Source: a virus. Taken from it: a stretch of 64,000 bases of DNA. The notes under the pieces were generated by a model. It was not told the origin of the DNA. It was given only the letters and a program-made list of their open reading frames with translations, and did not search any database. The stretch spans positions 1 through 64,000 of the IMG/VR virus record IMGVR_UViG_3300026533_000002. One strand, written 5' to 3'. Shown here in pieces: positions 35,614-44,352 of this stretch; the stretch's first letter is position 1, and each line of letters opens with the position of its first letter. Made by a program: the position numbers and the translations under genes.

Positions 35614-36705
35614 TTATTCCACAGCTTCACCTTTACTATCTACAGCTCTAAACATAAGACCAACTGGCTTTAACGGTTTATTATCCTTACTGTAACGTTC
35701 GAACTCAACCTTTAAATACTTGCCAATGTTGTTAGGAGCCTCTTCAGCGTCTTTCAACCTATCTTCAGCACTACCTTTCCTCTTACAAGAGAACGTAGCT
35801 CCTTGACCTGTTATCAGCTCATATACAACGTGTTTATTCTTATCCAGCTTAAACCCTACTACTTTGAACTCTTCATCCATAGCTTTCTTGAACTTAAACA
35901 CATCTAATGATCTAGTATTGTATTTGTATAGCCCTTTAGAGTTACGAACAATCAAACCTTCATAACCTGCTACGATAGCTTGATTAAATTGCATTTCTAT
36001 ATCATCTTCATCGTAAGCAGCTCCAACCATAACTAATGGTATATTCGGAGTGTCAGCTTTAGCAGATAAGTCATACATAGCTTTACACCTAGTAGCGTAG
36101 TCACCTTCAACTTCGGGGAAGTCAAACACATAGAACTTTAGCTGTTTAGTTAACTCGTTAGGCTTCTTAACAGCAGATGTTATATCTTGTAGATATTCTC
36201 CATGAATGTAAAGCTCTCCATTAATAGAGTTAGTGCCTAATACTTCTAAAAGCTCTAGAACTTCTGCTCTGTGCTGTTCAGGAATACAATACTCTTCACC
36301 ACCTCTTGATAGAAGCTTAAGCTTTCCATCTACTAATCTATATTCCCCATTAATACCGTCCAGCTTGACACTAGTATAACAAGGGAATACCACTTTACTC
36401 TTATGCTTTACATACTCATTAACCTTCATAGGTAATAATACTGTAGGAGTAGAGTCTCTATCAATAGAGTAACCACTCTTAAGCTTTTTAGCATGTACTG
36501 ACTGAGCTTCTGCTAGAGCTTGTTGTTCGGGAGTAGTCTCATTCTTCTTACCTACATTCTTACTAAAACATTCAGTAGTTTTAGATTGGAACTTGCCGTC
36601 AACTTTACCCCATTCAACAGTATAAGTATTATCTTCTACTGTTATTCTAAACTCTTGAGTAGAGCCTTTAGCGTTAGTCTTGTATAATATTTGTAATGCT
36701 ACTAT
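35614..36705 (-). CDS. ATP-dependent DNA ligase with WGR-like N-terminal domain (non-AUG start)
   Basis: Catalytic part: motif I VKLDG (nucleotidyl-accepting Lys, residue 114 counted from 36705), GELYIHG, EGLIVRN (motif IV), FKFKKAMDEE (motif V), and an OB-fold ending YLKVEFERYS. The only ATG near it (36429) would cut off 92 in-frame residues that form a phage-ligase N-terminal domain: YTVEWGKVDGKFQ, GKKNETTPEQQALAEA, KLKSGY. The frame is open only back to 36708, leaving ATC (36708) or ATA (36705); ATA overlaps the upstream stop as ATAG. AAAGGA lies just upstream. The enzyme seals nicks in replication and repair. The ligase call is firm; the exact start is inferred. Confidence 0.8.
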   Translation of the reverse strand: MVALQILYKTNAKGSTQEFRITVEDNTYTVEWGKVDGKFQSKTTECFSKNVGKKNETTPEQQALAEAQSVHAKKLKSGYSIDRDSTPTVLLPMKVNEYVKHKSKVVFPCYTSVKLDGINGEYRLVDGKLKLLSRGGEEYCIPEQHRAEVLELLEVLGTNSINGELYIHGEYLQDITSAVKKPNELTKQLKFYVFDFPEVEGDYATRCKAMYDLSAKADTPNIPLVMVGAAYDEDDIEMQFNQAIVAGYEGLIVRNSKGLYKYNTRSLDVFKFKKAMDEEFKVVGFKLDKNKHVVYELITGQGATFSCKRKGSAEDRLKDAEEAPNNIGKYLKVEFERYSKDNKPLKPVGLMFRAVDSKGEAVE

Positions 36706-36824
36706 GATTTATCCTTTACTGTTTCTTTATACCATCTAGATTGAATTCTGTAATTAAGCACAGAAGCTATAGACCCAGCCATTATAAATGGCAAAGCTAT
36801 TATGTAGTATGTACTACAAGTCAT
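36702..36824 (-). CDS. 40-aa membrane peptide
   Basis: Starts at the ATGA overlap with the preceding 113-aa gene and ends with TAG at the ligase start. One hydrophobic segment (YYIIALPFIMAGSIASVL) followed by a basic tail. Tight overlap at both ends supports real translation. Function unknown. Confidence 0.5.
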   Translation of the reverse strand: MTCSTYYIIALPFIMAGSIASVLNYRIQSRWYKETVKDKS

Positions 36825-37162
36825 CTGTAACTCCACTCTATACCAGCTATATTCCAATAGTTATGAATTGTAACTTCATTGTATTGAGATTCGATAGAGT
36901 TTAGTACATCTAAGTACCTAGTGTATGCAGCTATCTTAACATCATCAGAGTCATTCTGACCTTTCTCTCTACTGTGGTACTTATATATTGCTACACGGCA
37001 ATAACCTACCATATCTCTTACAGAGTAAATCTTCTCCATCTTTTCAATAGTAGACTCTTCTCCGTTATCATAATGTTTATTAAGTAACTCTCCATTCTCA
37101 TCAAGAGTTAGTACAGGGTGTAACTTAGGCATTAGTACTCTCATCAAATCTGCTAAGGTCAT
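36821..37162 (-). CDS. Hypothetical 113-aa protein after nrdB
   Basis: Overlaps the 3' end of nrdB by 38 bases and the next small gene by ATGA. Helical, with an EKIYSVRDMVGYCRVAIYKY central region. Not recognised; probably co-expressed with RNR. Confidence 0.5.
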   Translation of the reverse strand: MTLADLMRVLMPKLHPVLTLDENGELLNKHYDNGEESTIEKMEKIYSVRDMVGYCRVAIYKYHSREKGQNDSDDVKIAAYTRYLDVLNSIESQYNEVTIHNYWNIAGIEWSYR

Positions 37163-38147
37163 CTTGTATAGTGCCTTTAGAATACTGAGTACTCTTCATC
37201 TCTTGCTGAGAAACTTGCTTGTTATTTGGATTCCTAGCATGATTGAACCAGTCCACAAAGCTATCTGGTTTTATAGTTTCAATATCCTTGTAACCTATAT
37301 CTCTTAAAGCCTTATTATGAGAGTACCTAATGAAGTTCTCGCCAATAGCTTTGTTATATCCAGGTATTGGACCATCTTTCTGCAGATACTCATTCCAAAG
37401 TAACTCTTGTTCTAGTACCTTGTCTGCTATCTCTTTAACTAGCTCAACATCAAAACCATACTGTTTAATAGCTAACTTTATAGCTATACTATTAGTAGGT
37501 ACATGGATCTCAAGCTCTTCTTCAGATATTCTACTAATTAGCTGAGCAAAACCGTTAATGGCATTACCTGAGCCTTTATTTATAGATAAAGTAACAAAGA
37601 AACTAAATGGAAATTTAACTCTTTCAAGTATGTATGTAGCTACAACTAGCTTAAATATGTTAATAGGGGACGGATCCTCTATGACAGCACTTAAGTAATC
37701 TATCTCAGAATCTAACCTCCTACTAACAACTGGATCTGCTTCAACTTCATTAATAACTCTTGTAGCATCCGACCCAAACATTTGAACTAGTCCATCAGAG
37801 TATGAAGTAGCATGAATAGTTTCAGTGAAACCTATCTGTGTGTAGGACAATGCTAAGTCAGCACTGTAGGTATGCTGAGCTAGTCTACTATAGACGCCAA
37901 CAACTTCACTATCCATAAGTGTTTGATATCCGTTATTTAAGATAAACATACGCTGCTGTGTTTCTGTCATAGTTTTAAACCCTAAGCTATCCTTAGAGAA
38001 ATCTACCATTTTGGTAGTCCAAAATAAGGCTAGGGATGATTCCCATAACCTTCTTAAATCAGGGTACTCTACTGTATCAGTACGTAAGAATACTCCATCA
38101 CCTTTGTAATTATCAAATATATTCAAATTATGCTCCACAAGAATCAC
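37125..38147 (-). CDS. nrdB: Ribonucleotide reductase class I small subunit
   Basis: Protein of 340 aa; holds the di-metal/tyrosyl-radical cofactor that activates NrdA. Matches to E. coli R2: D84 = D79 (GYQTLMDS), E115/H118 = E109/H112 (TETIHATSYS), radical tyrosine Y122 = Y116, E204 = E175 (ILERVKFPFSFF). The second E-x-x-H pair (E238/H241) is unusual: around H215 the sequence is EEELEIH, with Glu at -4 and -2 but Leu at -3. The C-terminus is acidic, as needed to dock to NrdA. It overlaps nrdA by 20 bases. Confidence 0.9.
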   Translation of the reverse strand: MILVEHNLNIFDNYKGDGVFLRTDTVEYPDLRRLWESSLALFWTTKMVDFSKDSLGFKTMTETQQRMFILNNGYQTLMDSEVVGVYSRLAQHTYSADLALSYTQIGFTETIHATSYSDGLVQMFGSDATRVINEVEADPVVSRRLDSEIDYLSAVIEDPSPINIFKLVVATYILERVKFPFSFFVTLSINKGSGNAINGFAQLISRISEEELEIHVPTNSIAIKLAIKQYGFDVELVKEIADKVLEQELLWNEYLQKDGPIPGYNKAIGENFIRYSHNKALRDIGYKDIETIKPDSFVDWFNHARNPNNKQVSQQEMKSTQYSKGTIQDDLSRFDESTNA

Positions 38148-40713
38148 ATTGTTCAGCTATAGCTGTAGAAGATTGTAAGTAGTAAAGAGATAATAGCCCT
38201 AACTCTTCAGCTAAGATTATATCACTTATAATATCATAGGCACTATCAGAGTTACTCATGTAAGTATTTACTGATTGTCCTTGAGCCATTTCACCAAGAC
38301 ACTCTTGTCTTATAGCTGCTAACGAGTACAGTGCTTTAGTAGGTATATCACCTGCTATAGAGTACTTAGAACCGAGAGAACTTAGTTCAGGAGCTAATTG
38401 CTTAGTGGAGTACGTACCTGTTTTTTCAGCCAATAGCTTGCTAACAGGCTCAATACCTTCAGTGGCATTTATTATAAGGCTAGAAGTACTAGTAGGAGCT
38501 ATAGCAAATAAGGTAGCAAAACGAGATGGTACTGACTGAGAAGTTTTATTAAAGAACTGGAAGGATCCTCTAGACTTAGCTAGTAGCCTAGACTCTTCTA
38601 CAAAAACATCTCTCATAGACGAGCTAAGTTCTTTCATGAGCTCTCTAGCTTCTTCACTATCGAAAGGTAAGCCTTTACTAGCAAATAAGTAGGCTAGGTT
38701 ATTCATACCTATACCAATAGCTCTAAATCCTCTATTAAACAACTCTCCATCAGCAGTTGGGTAGTATTGCCATTCAATTAAATTATCAGAACCTTCTAGA
38801 AGTTCTTTAGCTAGTGAATGTTTAGCAGGTGTATCTAGCTTATCCCATGCTGCTACATTTATAGAACTTAAGTTACATAAAGCAGTTAATCCTGTCTCTT
38901 CTATAGTTGTGGTTGTAAACTTACAATCACTCATAGACATGCTTAACTTAGCTTTATTAAACTTAGAAGCTTTAGTTGGTAACATTATCTCTGTACAGTT
39001 ACCAGTCAATACTCCATTAAATACTAATTTATTATTTCTAGGAGAAGTACCGCAATAGATAGGTTGAGAGCCTTCTAGTAATCTAATGCCAGAAATAGTA
39101 CCGCCATTTACAGGTTCTCCAGAATCTGCATCAATGTGTCCTTCAAGTATCATGCCTTTAGTAAGTTCTTTAGTTCTAAACATTTGCCCAGCAGAGTTAT
39201 ACCATTTATGATAGTCCGAGGCTTTAATGGTTACACTTGTATCTCCTGTAGTTACACTGATAGAGTATATTTTATTATAGCCATTATGGGTCTTAAACAA
39301 TGGTGTCTCTACCCACTGTTCTCCATCCCAACACTCAAGTGTCTGACCAGCTACCTCTGAGATAGGTACATTGCCAAACTCTTTTGTAAGTATTTTAGTA
39401 TCTCCAGTTACACACGCGTTACTTGAGTGTATAGTATCATTAAAAGTAGATTGCTCATTAGCATTATCAGAAAAGAATATGTAAATATTACCAGTCTCAG
39501 ATCTTTGCTTAGCTAATTCATATGCTATGGCCCTAGCGCTTATAACTGTCTTAGTAAGCCCGTTATCTATTGCTTGTTGATATAAATCTTCAAACTCAGT
39601 ACCCCAAGTATTTAAGAGTTCAGGTACATCCTTAGGATCGAATAAGTGTACATCAGAACCTGATTCAATAGCTCTTAAGAAGAGTCTATTAACTTTCAAA
39701 GTATACTTAAGATTCCTAGCTCTTTGGTTCTCTTGACCACCTTCATCAAGTAACAGTAGTAAAGACATAATATCAGCATGCCACCATTGATATGTTACTA
39801 TACATATACCAGGACGTGTTCCTGATTGATTAAAACCTTCTACTGCAGCTTGAAACTTTCTAATAAAAGGTATTGGTCCTGATGACACACCTTTAGATCC
39901 AATAGTAGATCCACTAGCTCTAAATGCACTTACATCGGCAGCATTGCCTCCATCATGTCTAGAGTATTGACCTATATCTGAAGTAACTTTGTTTATTGAT
40001 TCAGTATTATCATCTGGCTTATGAACACAGCAAGAAGCACCTTGCATATTAAATGTTAGACTATTCTTCCATTTAGGAGTTGCTTCAGTATACAGTCCGA
40101 GAGATAAATTATCATACCTAGATATAATCTTATCTATTCTAGTAGGACTTTCATCTAGTAAGTAAGACTGTATAGCAAGTCTCATAAAACCATGTTGAAG
40201 TAGTTCATAACTACCATTATGGTTTTTACTATACTTTGAAAAGAATGTTGACATACCTAGGTATGAGGATAACTTATCTCTAGATGGATTTATAGCTTTA
40301 GACAGAGTAGTTAACTCGTCATCAGTAAAGTGTTTAGTAACATCTACGATGATACCTGCATCACTAAACTTCTTAAGTACTTTAGGTAAACTAGGGTAAA
40401 AGTTTCTAGTCATATTCCATGACGACTTATACATCTTCTGAAGGTATAAGTTAAGTAGTACTTTATCGTAAACTGGCGATATTCTAGAGATTAGGTTATA
40501 AGTAGTATCCATAACCTCATCATATAATAAAGCTATTGGTATTCTATCGTATATACGTATTTTAGTTGCTTCTAGTATACTATTAGCTATTACTTCATTC
40601 CCGTCTGCTGCCCATAGTAGCACCTTGTATAATTTATCTGGATTGTATGGTTCAACTTTACCAGAACGTTTAACAACTAAATGTTTTTTAGAGTTTTCTA
40701 ATTCTATTGCCAT
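38128..40713 (-). CDS. nrdA: Ribonucleotide reductase class I large subunit with intein
   Basis: Precursor of 861 aa; 722 aa after removal of the 139-aa intein, close to the usual NrdA size. Reduces ribonucleoside diphosphates to deoxy forms. An N-terminal ATP-cone-like region (residues ~10-100, VVKRSGKVEPYNPDKLYK) suggests dATP control. Active site: C229 (E. coli C225), N432 and C573 (N437, thiyl-radical C439), E575 (E441), C613 (C462). The C-terminal CDSCGA supplies the redox pair. The start has a strong AAGGAGG site. It is followed by nrdB with a 20-base overlap. No thioredoxin or glutaredoxin gene is in view. Confidence 0.93.
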   Translation of the reverse strand: MAIELENSKKHLVVKRSGKVEPYNPDKLYKVLLWAADGNEVIANSILEATKIRIYDRIPIALLYDEVMDTTYNLISRISPVYDKVLLNLYLQKMYKSSWNMTRNFYPSLPKVLKKFSDAGIIVDVTKHFTDDELTTLSKAINPSRDKLSSYLGMSTFFSKYSKNHNGSYELLQHGFMRLAIQSYLLDESPTRIDKIISRYDNLSLGLYTEATPKWKNSLTFNMQGASCCVHKPDDNTESINKVTSDIGQYSRHDGGNAADVSAFRASGSTIGSKGVSSGPIPFIRKFQAAVEGFNQSGTRPGICIVTYQWWHADIMSLLLLLDEGGQENQRARNLKYTLKVNRLFLRAIESGSDVHLFDPKDVPELLNTWGTEFEDLYQQAIDNGLTKTVISARAIAYELAKQRSETGNIYIFFSDNANEQSTFNDTIHSSNACVTGDTKILTKEFGNVPISEVAGQTLECWDGEQWVETPLFKTHNGYNKIYSISVTTGDTSVTIKASDYHKWYNSAGQMFRTKELTKGMILEGHIDADSGEPVNGGTISGIRLLEGSQPIYCGTSPRNNKLVFNGVLTGNCTEIMLPTKASKFNKAKLSMSMSDCKFTTTTIEETGLTALCNLSSINVAAWDKLDTPAKHSLAKELLEGSDNLIEWQYYPTADGELFNRGFRAIGIGMNNLAYLFASKGLPFDSEEARELMKELSSSMRDVFVEESRLLAKSRGSFQFFNKTSQSVPSRFATLFAIAPTSTSSLIINATEGIEPVSKLLAEKTGTYSTKQLAPELSSLGSKYSIAGDIPTKALYSLAAIRQECLGEMAQGQSVNTYMSNSDSAYDIISDIILAEELGLLSLYYLQSSTAIAEQCDSCGA
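38998..39414 (-). other. Mini-intein in NrdA (residues 434-572)
   Basis: In-frame 139-residue insert. It begins CVTGDTKIL (block A, Cys1), contains ASDYHKWY (block B, Ser replacing the usual Thr) and a LTKGMILEG block, and ends NNKLVFNGVLTGN (blocks F/G; Asn last, Gly instead of the usual penultimate His). The next residue is C573. Flanks join as SSNA+CTEIMLP, restoring the conserved NrdA motif. It is too small for a homing endonuclease. Confidence 0.85.
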
Positions 40714-40918
40714 TCATTGCCCTCCTTGTTTATTTATTAATTTATTATTTAGTATTACTGTAAGGTATCGACCCCTATTTACTATCGTTTAGCAGTAATA
40801 TATTTATTAGTGTATGTAGCACCAAAAGCATAGCTCTCAGCACCTCATACTTTGATGTGAAGGCATAGTTAGCAGTTACACTACAACTAGTACCTTTCAT
40901 TACTTTAAGAGCTTATAC
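40714..40918. other. Intergenic region upstream of nrdA
   Basis: 205 bases without a gene. Contains an 8-bp inverted repeat TATTACTG/CAGTAATA (40753-40760 and 40793-40800) and an imperfect stem near 40840-40858. It probably holds the promoter or leader of the nrdAB operon; no TATAAT is obvious. Confidence 0.35.
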
Positions 40919-41281
40919 CTAAAGTATAAAGCGTTTAGACTCGTAAAGTTCTTCACAATAAGCATCTACACCAATATTATCAGTAAATGGCACTGTAACT
41001 CTATCAGAGCCCCAGTAACCTACTACTTCGTTAGTATTAGTACTGATGTAAATAGAAGGACCACCTAGAGCAACAGCTATCTTAGCACCTTTATAGTCTA
41101 AGTCGCTAGTAATAGTGTACTCTATATCAAATGAGCCTTCTAGGTAAGTAGAAGCTGAAACATTTTCACCTAATTCCCAGTCATCATACTCATCTATATT
41201 AGATTCATCCATAACAATACCATTAGTTAGTTCGTTAGCTATACTTTTACAAGATAGCTCTAGCTGCTCTTTAGTGTTCAT
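40919..41281 (-). CDS. Hypothetical conserved-looking 120-aa protein
   Basis: Acidic protein with a GGPSIYISTNTNEVVGYWGSD segment that I recall from small uncharacterised phage proteins. No catalytic motif. It lies between nrdA and the 57-aa basic gene. Function unknown. Confidence 0.5.
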   Translation of the reverse strand: MNTKEQLELSCKSIANELTNGIVMDESNIDEYDDWELGENVSASTYLEGSFDIEYTITSDLDYKGAKIAVALGGPSIYISTNTNEVVGYWGSDRVTVPFTDNIGVDAYCEELYESKRFIL

Positions 41282-41284
41282 TTA

Positions 41285-41458
41285 CTAAGACTTGTCTGCT
41301 GCTACCAAAGCCGCTCTACAAGGAGTTACACCTTTCTTAATTTCACCTAATGTTACACGGATACGTTTAGACTCTGCTTTAGTTGCTTTAGCTTCATATT
41401 TCTCAATCATTTCTACTGCTGCTACTAAGTTCTCTTTCATTGCTGTTAATTCGTTCAT
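41285..41458 (-). CDS. Small basic helical protein, 57 aa
   Basis: Starts MNELTAMKENLVAAVEM after AAAGGAAAACAA. The second half, TKAESKRIRVTLGEIKKGV, has the Lys/Arg-rich helical pattern of histone-H1-like phage proteins that coat DNA. Three bases separate its stop from the next gene. The nucleic-acid-binding role is inferred from composition. Confidence 0.5.
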   Translation of the reverse strand: MNELTAMKENLVAAVEMIEKYEAKATKAESKRIRVTLGEIKKGVTPCRAALVAADKS

Positions 41459-41476
41459 TTGTTTTCCTTTTGGTTT

Positions 41477-42550
41477 CTAAAGACTACTAAAGTAATAATC
41501 TTTAACAGTTTTAGCTACATTACTATTGATATCTCTCAATGTTAATCCAGCCTCTTCTATAGTTAGAGTTTCTTCCTTGACAATGTCTGTCAATACCCAC
41601 TTAATAAGTAATCCAACTTCTTTAGATTCAGTTATACCTAACTCTGAAATACCCTGTGCTATTCGCCAAGCAGGTGTTACTTCTTCAGCTAGTTTAGATC
41701 TAGCCTCTAGTACTTCATCAGATAACTTCTCTCTAGGTGCTTTGGCCTTACCTGCATGTTTCTCAGCCTTAGTCTTTACTTTGTAAGTAATACCATTATA
41801 GGTTGTAAACAGTACAGCGCCTTCACCGATATTGTCTGGCTTATTGAAGTACTTAGCTACAGGAGAATTGTCTTCTATACTTTCAGCCAATTCTTTAAGC
41901 TTCTGTAAGTTAACTTCATTATCCTCTGAAAGGTCAAGAGTTATTGTATACTCACCAAACTCTTTAGCTAAATAAACTCTAACAGTTTCAGCTACCAAGT
42001 CTTTCAAAGGCTCTGTAGGAAGTAACTCAGATGTGTTGTCTTCGTTACTAACTACTCGAAAGTGCTCGAACAGGTAAATACTATTAGGTATGCCTGAACA
42101 AGCTGCATTCTTCCCTTGGATATTGCTACCAGCCCACTCGCCATCTAATGCTAAAGTATGAGTAGTTAGATCTAAGTTATACTCTTCAACCAGCTTAAAT
42201 ACTAAGTCTAGTACTTCTTTCTCAATAGATTTAACAAACTGAGCCAAACCATTCATGTCGCCAAGTTCAGTCTTAATACTGTTCCTACTTTGAACCCATA
42301 TCTCACCTTGAGAGTAACATACGCTACAAAAACTTCCATGTATCTTTTCTGAGCCTGCTAAAGTTACTTTAGGCAAGGAGACAGGAGCATTAATTGCCTC
42401 TAACTCTTCAGTAGTAGGTTCTCTATCCTCATCTCTAAGAAGCTTGAATAAATCTTTATTTCTCAGATACTTGATATCACTATGAATAGCTCTTCTGAAA
42501 TCTCTAAAATGACTAGTAGATCCATAAGATATATGTCGTCTTACGCTCAT
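41477..42550 (-). CDS. RNA ligase, T4 Rnl2-like
   Basis: Protein of 357 aa. Nucleotidyltransferase motifs: I EKIHGSF (K69 is the expected AMP-accepting Lys), III LALDGEWAG, IV GEGAVLFT, V YKVKTKAEKH. Residues ~280-357 form a helical C-terminal domain as in Rnl2. It seals 3'-OH/5'-P nicks in RNA duplexes. Together with the CCA-adding enzyme and the RlaP-like gene at 54-56 kb it suggests repair of tRNAs cut by host anticodon nucleases. Confidence 0.82.
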   Translation of the reverse strand: MSVRRHISYGSTSHFRDFRRAIHSDIKYLRNKDLFKLLRDEDREPTTEELEAINAPVSLPKVTLAGSEKIHGSFCSVCYSQGEIWVQSRNSIKTELGDMNGLAQFVKSIEKEVLDLVFKLVEEYNLDLTTHTLALDGEWAGSNIQGKNAACSGIPNSIYLFEHFRVVSNEDNTSELLPTEPLKDLVAETVRVYLAKEFGEYTITLDLSEDNEVNLQKLKELAESIEDNSPVAKYFNKPDNIGEGAVLFTTYNGITYKVKTKAEKHAGKAKAPREKLSDEVLEARSKLAEEVTPAWRIAQGISELGITESKEVGLLIKWVLTDIVKEETLTIEEAGLTLRDINSNVAKTVKDYYFSSL

Positions 42551-42563
42551 TATTTATCCTTTA

Positions 42564-43370
42564 TTACTTCCTAGAGTTTGCTATATACTTAACCATAATA
42601 TCTTTTGTTTTAGCAACAGCAAAGAAACCAGCTACATGTACAAACTCCATAGTAGGGTCAGGAAGTAAAGACTTACCTACTTTATCATAAGACCCAGCCT
42701 TAGCATTAGTTGTCTGAATATTATAAGTATCTAACTCTTCATCATACCAATGTACAGCTTCAATATTCGGCATTGTCTCACCGTTAACATGCGAACCCCA
42801 ACCTTGTAACCAAGTACCGAGGTCTAGTACGTCATCTGTACCTTCAAACAGCTTAGCCTGTTTAATAGTTTTAGCTGTAAAATCTAGCTGAACCTGGGCA
42901 CGCTGTAAGTTAGTTAGAATAGCTATAGCAAACTCTATAGCCTTTATGAAAGCAGTATACTGTGTACCACTATGGACATCGTCAGAGTTGAAAGTAGATA
43001 AAAGTCTACTATACTCAAACTCTTCAGCAGGTTTTACTCCGATATCATTATCATCTACAGCTTTTACTAAAGAAGAAATCTTAGGAAAATTATCAGCTAA
43101 ACCTAGATACTTCCATACAAGACCAGCTGATGAAGGTAATTCCTTACTTTGGTGGTGGTCAAATAAAAGTTTATCAGGATTATAGGTCCTGCCAATGTCT
43201 AGTACATACCCATCATCAAACTCTAAAGTCTGATGAGGCACTCTTTTAACATTAGTGTAGTCTACACCTCTGAATATATGAAGTAACGCAATAGCAGTTA
43301 CCTCGTCAGCATGAAAGGTACCGTTGTGTGTAGTTACAGAGCTAATGCTACAGCCCCGAATACTTCCCAT
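42564..43370 (-). CDS. MYG1-like (UPF0160) DHH-type nuclease
   Basis: Protein of 268 aa with MYG1-family signatures: THNGTFHADEVTAIALL (residues 14-30; His/Asp metal ligands), YVLDIGRTYNPDKLLFDHHQ (DHH-like motif), and KAVDDNDIG. MYG1 proteins are 3'-5' RNA exonucleases in eukaryotes, related to DHH phosphoesterases; bacterial and phage roles are little known. About 50 residues shorter than cellular MYG1. The 5' end overlaps the next upstream gene by 37 bases. Confidence 0.75.
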   Translation of the reverse strand: MGSIRGCSISSVTTHNGTFHADEVTAIALLHIFRGVDYTNVKRVPHQTLEFDDGYVLDIGRTYNPDKLLFDHHQSKELPSSAGLVWKYLGLADNFPKISSLVKAVDDNDIGVKPAEEFEYSRLLSTFNSDDVHSGTQYTAFIKAIEFAIAILTNLQRAQVQLDFTAKTIKQAKLFEGTDDVLDLGTWLQGWGSHVNGETMPNIEAVHWYDEELDTYNIQTTNAKAGSYDKVGKSLLPDPTMEFVHVAGFFAVAKTKDIMVKYIANSRK

Positions 43371-43618
43371 AACTCATTCCTAGCATTAGTAAAAGCTACT
43401 GACTCACCAATCTCTTGTACATCGTTAGCAGCGTCAAGTACTTGAGCTATACCAATTACCTCATGCCCTGATTGTAATCTAATTACACAAACTCGCATGT
43501 TAGGAGTTAACTGTGTATGAGTTACAGTACCTAATGCAACTTGTTTATCTAGCAGTAACGGAGATAACTTACCTCCGTTACTTTCTAGTTCGGCTTTAAT
43601 AGCTAATTGTAAATTCAT
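43334..43618 (-). CDS. Phage Gp49/Gp66-like small protein
   Basis: Protein of 94 aa. The segment MRVCVIRLQSGHEVIGIAQV, followed by NARNELWEVFGAVAL, fits the small phage Gp49/Gp66 family (N4 gp49/Sf6 gp66). Function unknown. The stop of the SSB-like gene overlaps its start by one base. Confidence 0.6.
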   Translation of the reverse strand: MNLQLAIKAELESNGGKLSPLLLDKQVALGTVTHTQLTPNMRVCVIRLQSGHEVIGIAQVLDAANDVQEIGESVAFTNARNELWEVFGAVALAL

Positions 43619-44283
43619 TACTTGCTACCGGGAAATCCAGATTTAGCTTTTCCAGGGAAGGTCGAAGGTTTAGCTGCTGAAGTAGGAGCTGAAGATCCTC
43701 CACCCATTTGAGCTGCTTTCCAAGCTTTAACTGACTCTTCATTAGTGCCATCATCATACTTAATCTCTTCAGCAAACTGCATATCTTTCTCTAGACGTTC
43801 ACCAATAACTGCATCTTTACCGTTATCTAGTTTAGCTATCTCAGAACCTGCAGCTCCATCAGTGGAACGGTAGAATCGTTTAACTGTAACATTCTCACGA
43901 ACTTCACCTTTATACATGCTATATCCGAATTGGATCCAAGCTTTCACTTCTACATCATTTAACTCTGGAATACAGCTTAACTCTTTAGTACCAGTTTTAA
44001 ACTTAACATCTACCATCTCTGGGTCAGACAACTCATCTGTGCCTACTACTGTAGCTAATGATTCAATTACTTTATAACCAAAAGTAGGTTGACCATTGTT
44101 ACCTAGAATTGTATTACCATAAGACATAACTCTATCAAATAGGTAGTTAATTTGAGTTGCACCATTCTGTGTGTTCTTTACTTCTGCATGACGTAATGTA
44201 AGGTCATAGATACCTGATTTATTAATATGATTGCTTCCGCCTTCTGCTTCTACTTCTGTTGTGTTTACTACGAGAAATGCCAT
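43618..44283 (-). CDS. Putative single-stranded DNA-binding protein
   Basis: Protein of 221 aa. The N-terminal ~150 residues are beta-rich (SGIYDLTLRHAEVKNTQNGATQINYLFDRV), in the style of phage OB-fold SSB/DUF669-like proteins; the tail is Ala/Gly/Ser/Pro-rich and disordered, ending GFPGSK rather than the acidic tip of cellular SSBs. It lies next to a Sak4-like ATPase, a common pairing. N4 SSB is also needed for late transcription; whether this one is cannot be told. Confidence 0.55.
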   Translation of the reverse strand: MAFLVVNTTEVEAEGGSNHINKSGIYDLTLRHAEVKNTQNGATQINYLFDRVMSYGNTILGNNGQPTFGYKVIESLATVVGTDELSDPEMVDVKFKTGTKELSCIPELNDVEVKAWIQFGYSMYKGEVRENVTVKRFYRSTDGAAGSEIAKLDNGKDAVIGERLEKDMQFAEEIKYDDGTNEESVKAWKAAQMGGGSSAPTSAAKPSTFPGKAKSGFPGSK

Positions 44284-44295
44284 TGTTATCCTTCG

Positions 44296-44352
44296 CCTAA
44301 TATTAGGACTTATAAGTAGGTCTAGCCTACTAGTTCTGTACTCTTTTAGTAC
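44296..44352 (-). promoter_or_regulatory. Three palindromes in the SSB leader
   Basis: In the 97-base gap before the SSB-like gene: CCTAATATTAGG (44296-44307), AGTAGG/CCTACT (44315-44331) and GTACT/AGTAC (44338-44352). The first ends just before the GAAGGA ribosome-binding site, so translational control or a processed leader is possible. Confidence 0.4.

Noticed and set aside
38998-39414. Group I intron in nrdA
   Set aside because: The insert is in frame, begins with Cys and ends with Asn before Cys, with splicing blocks visible; this is an intein, not an intron.
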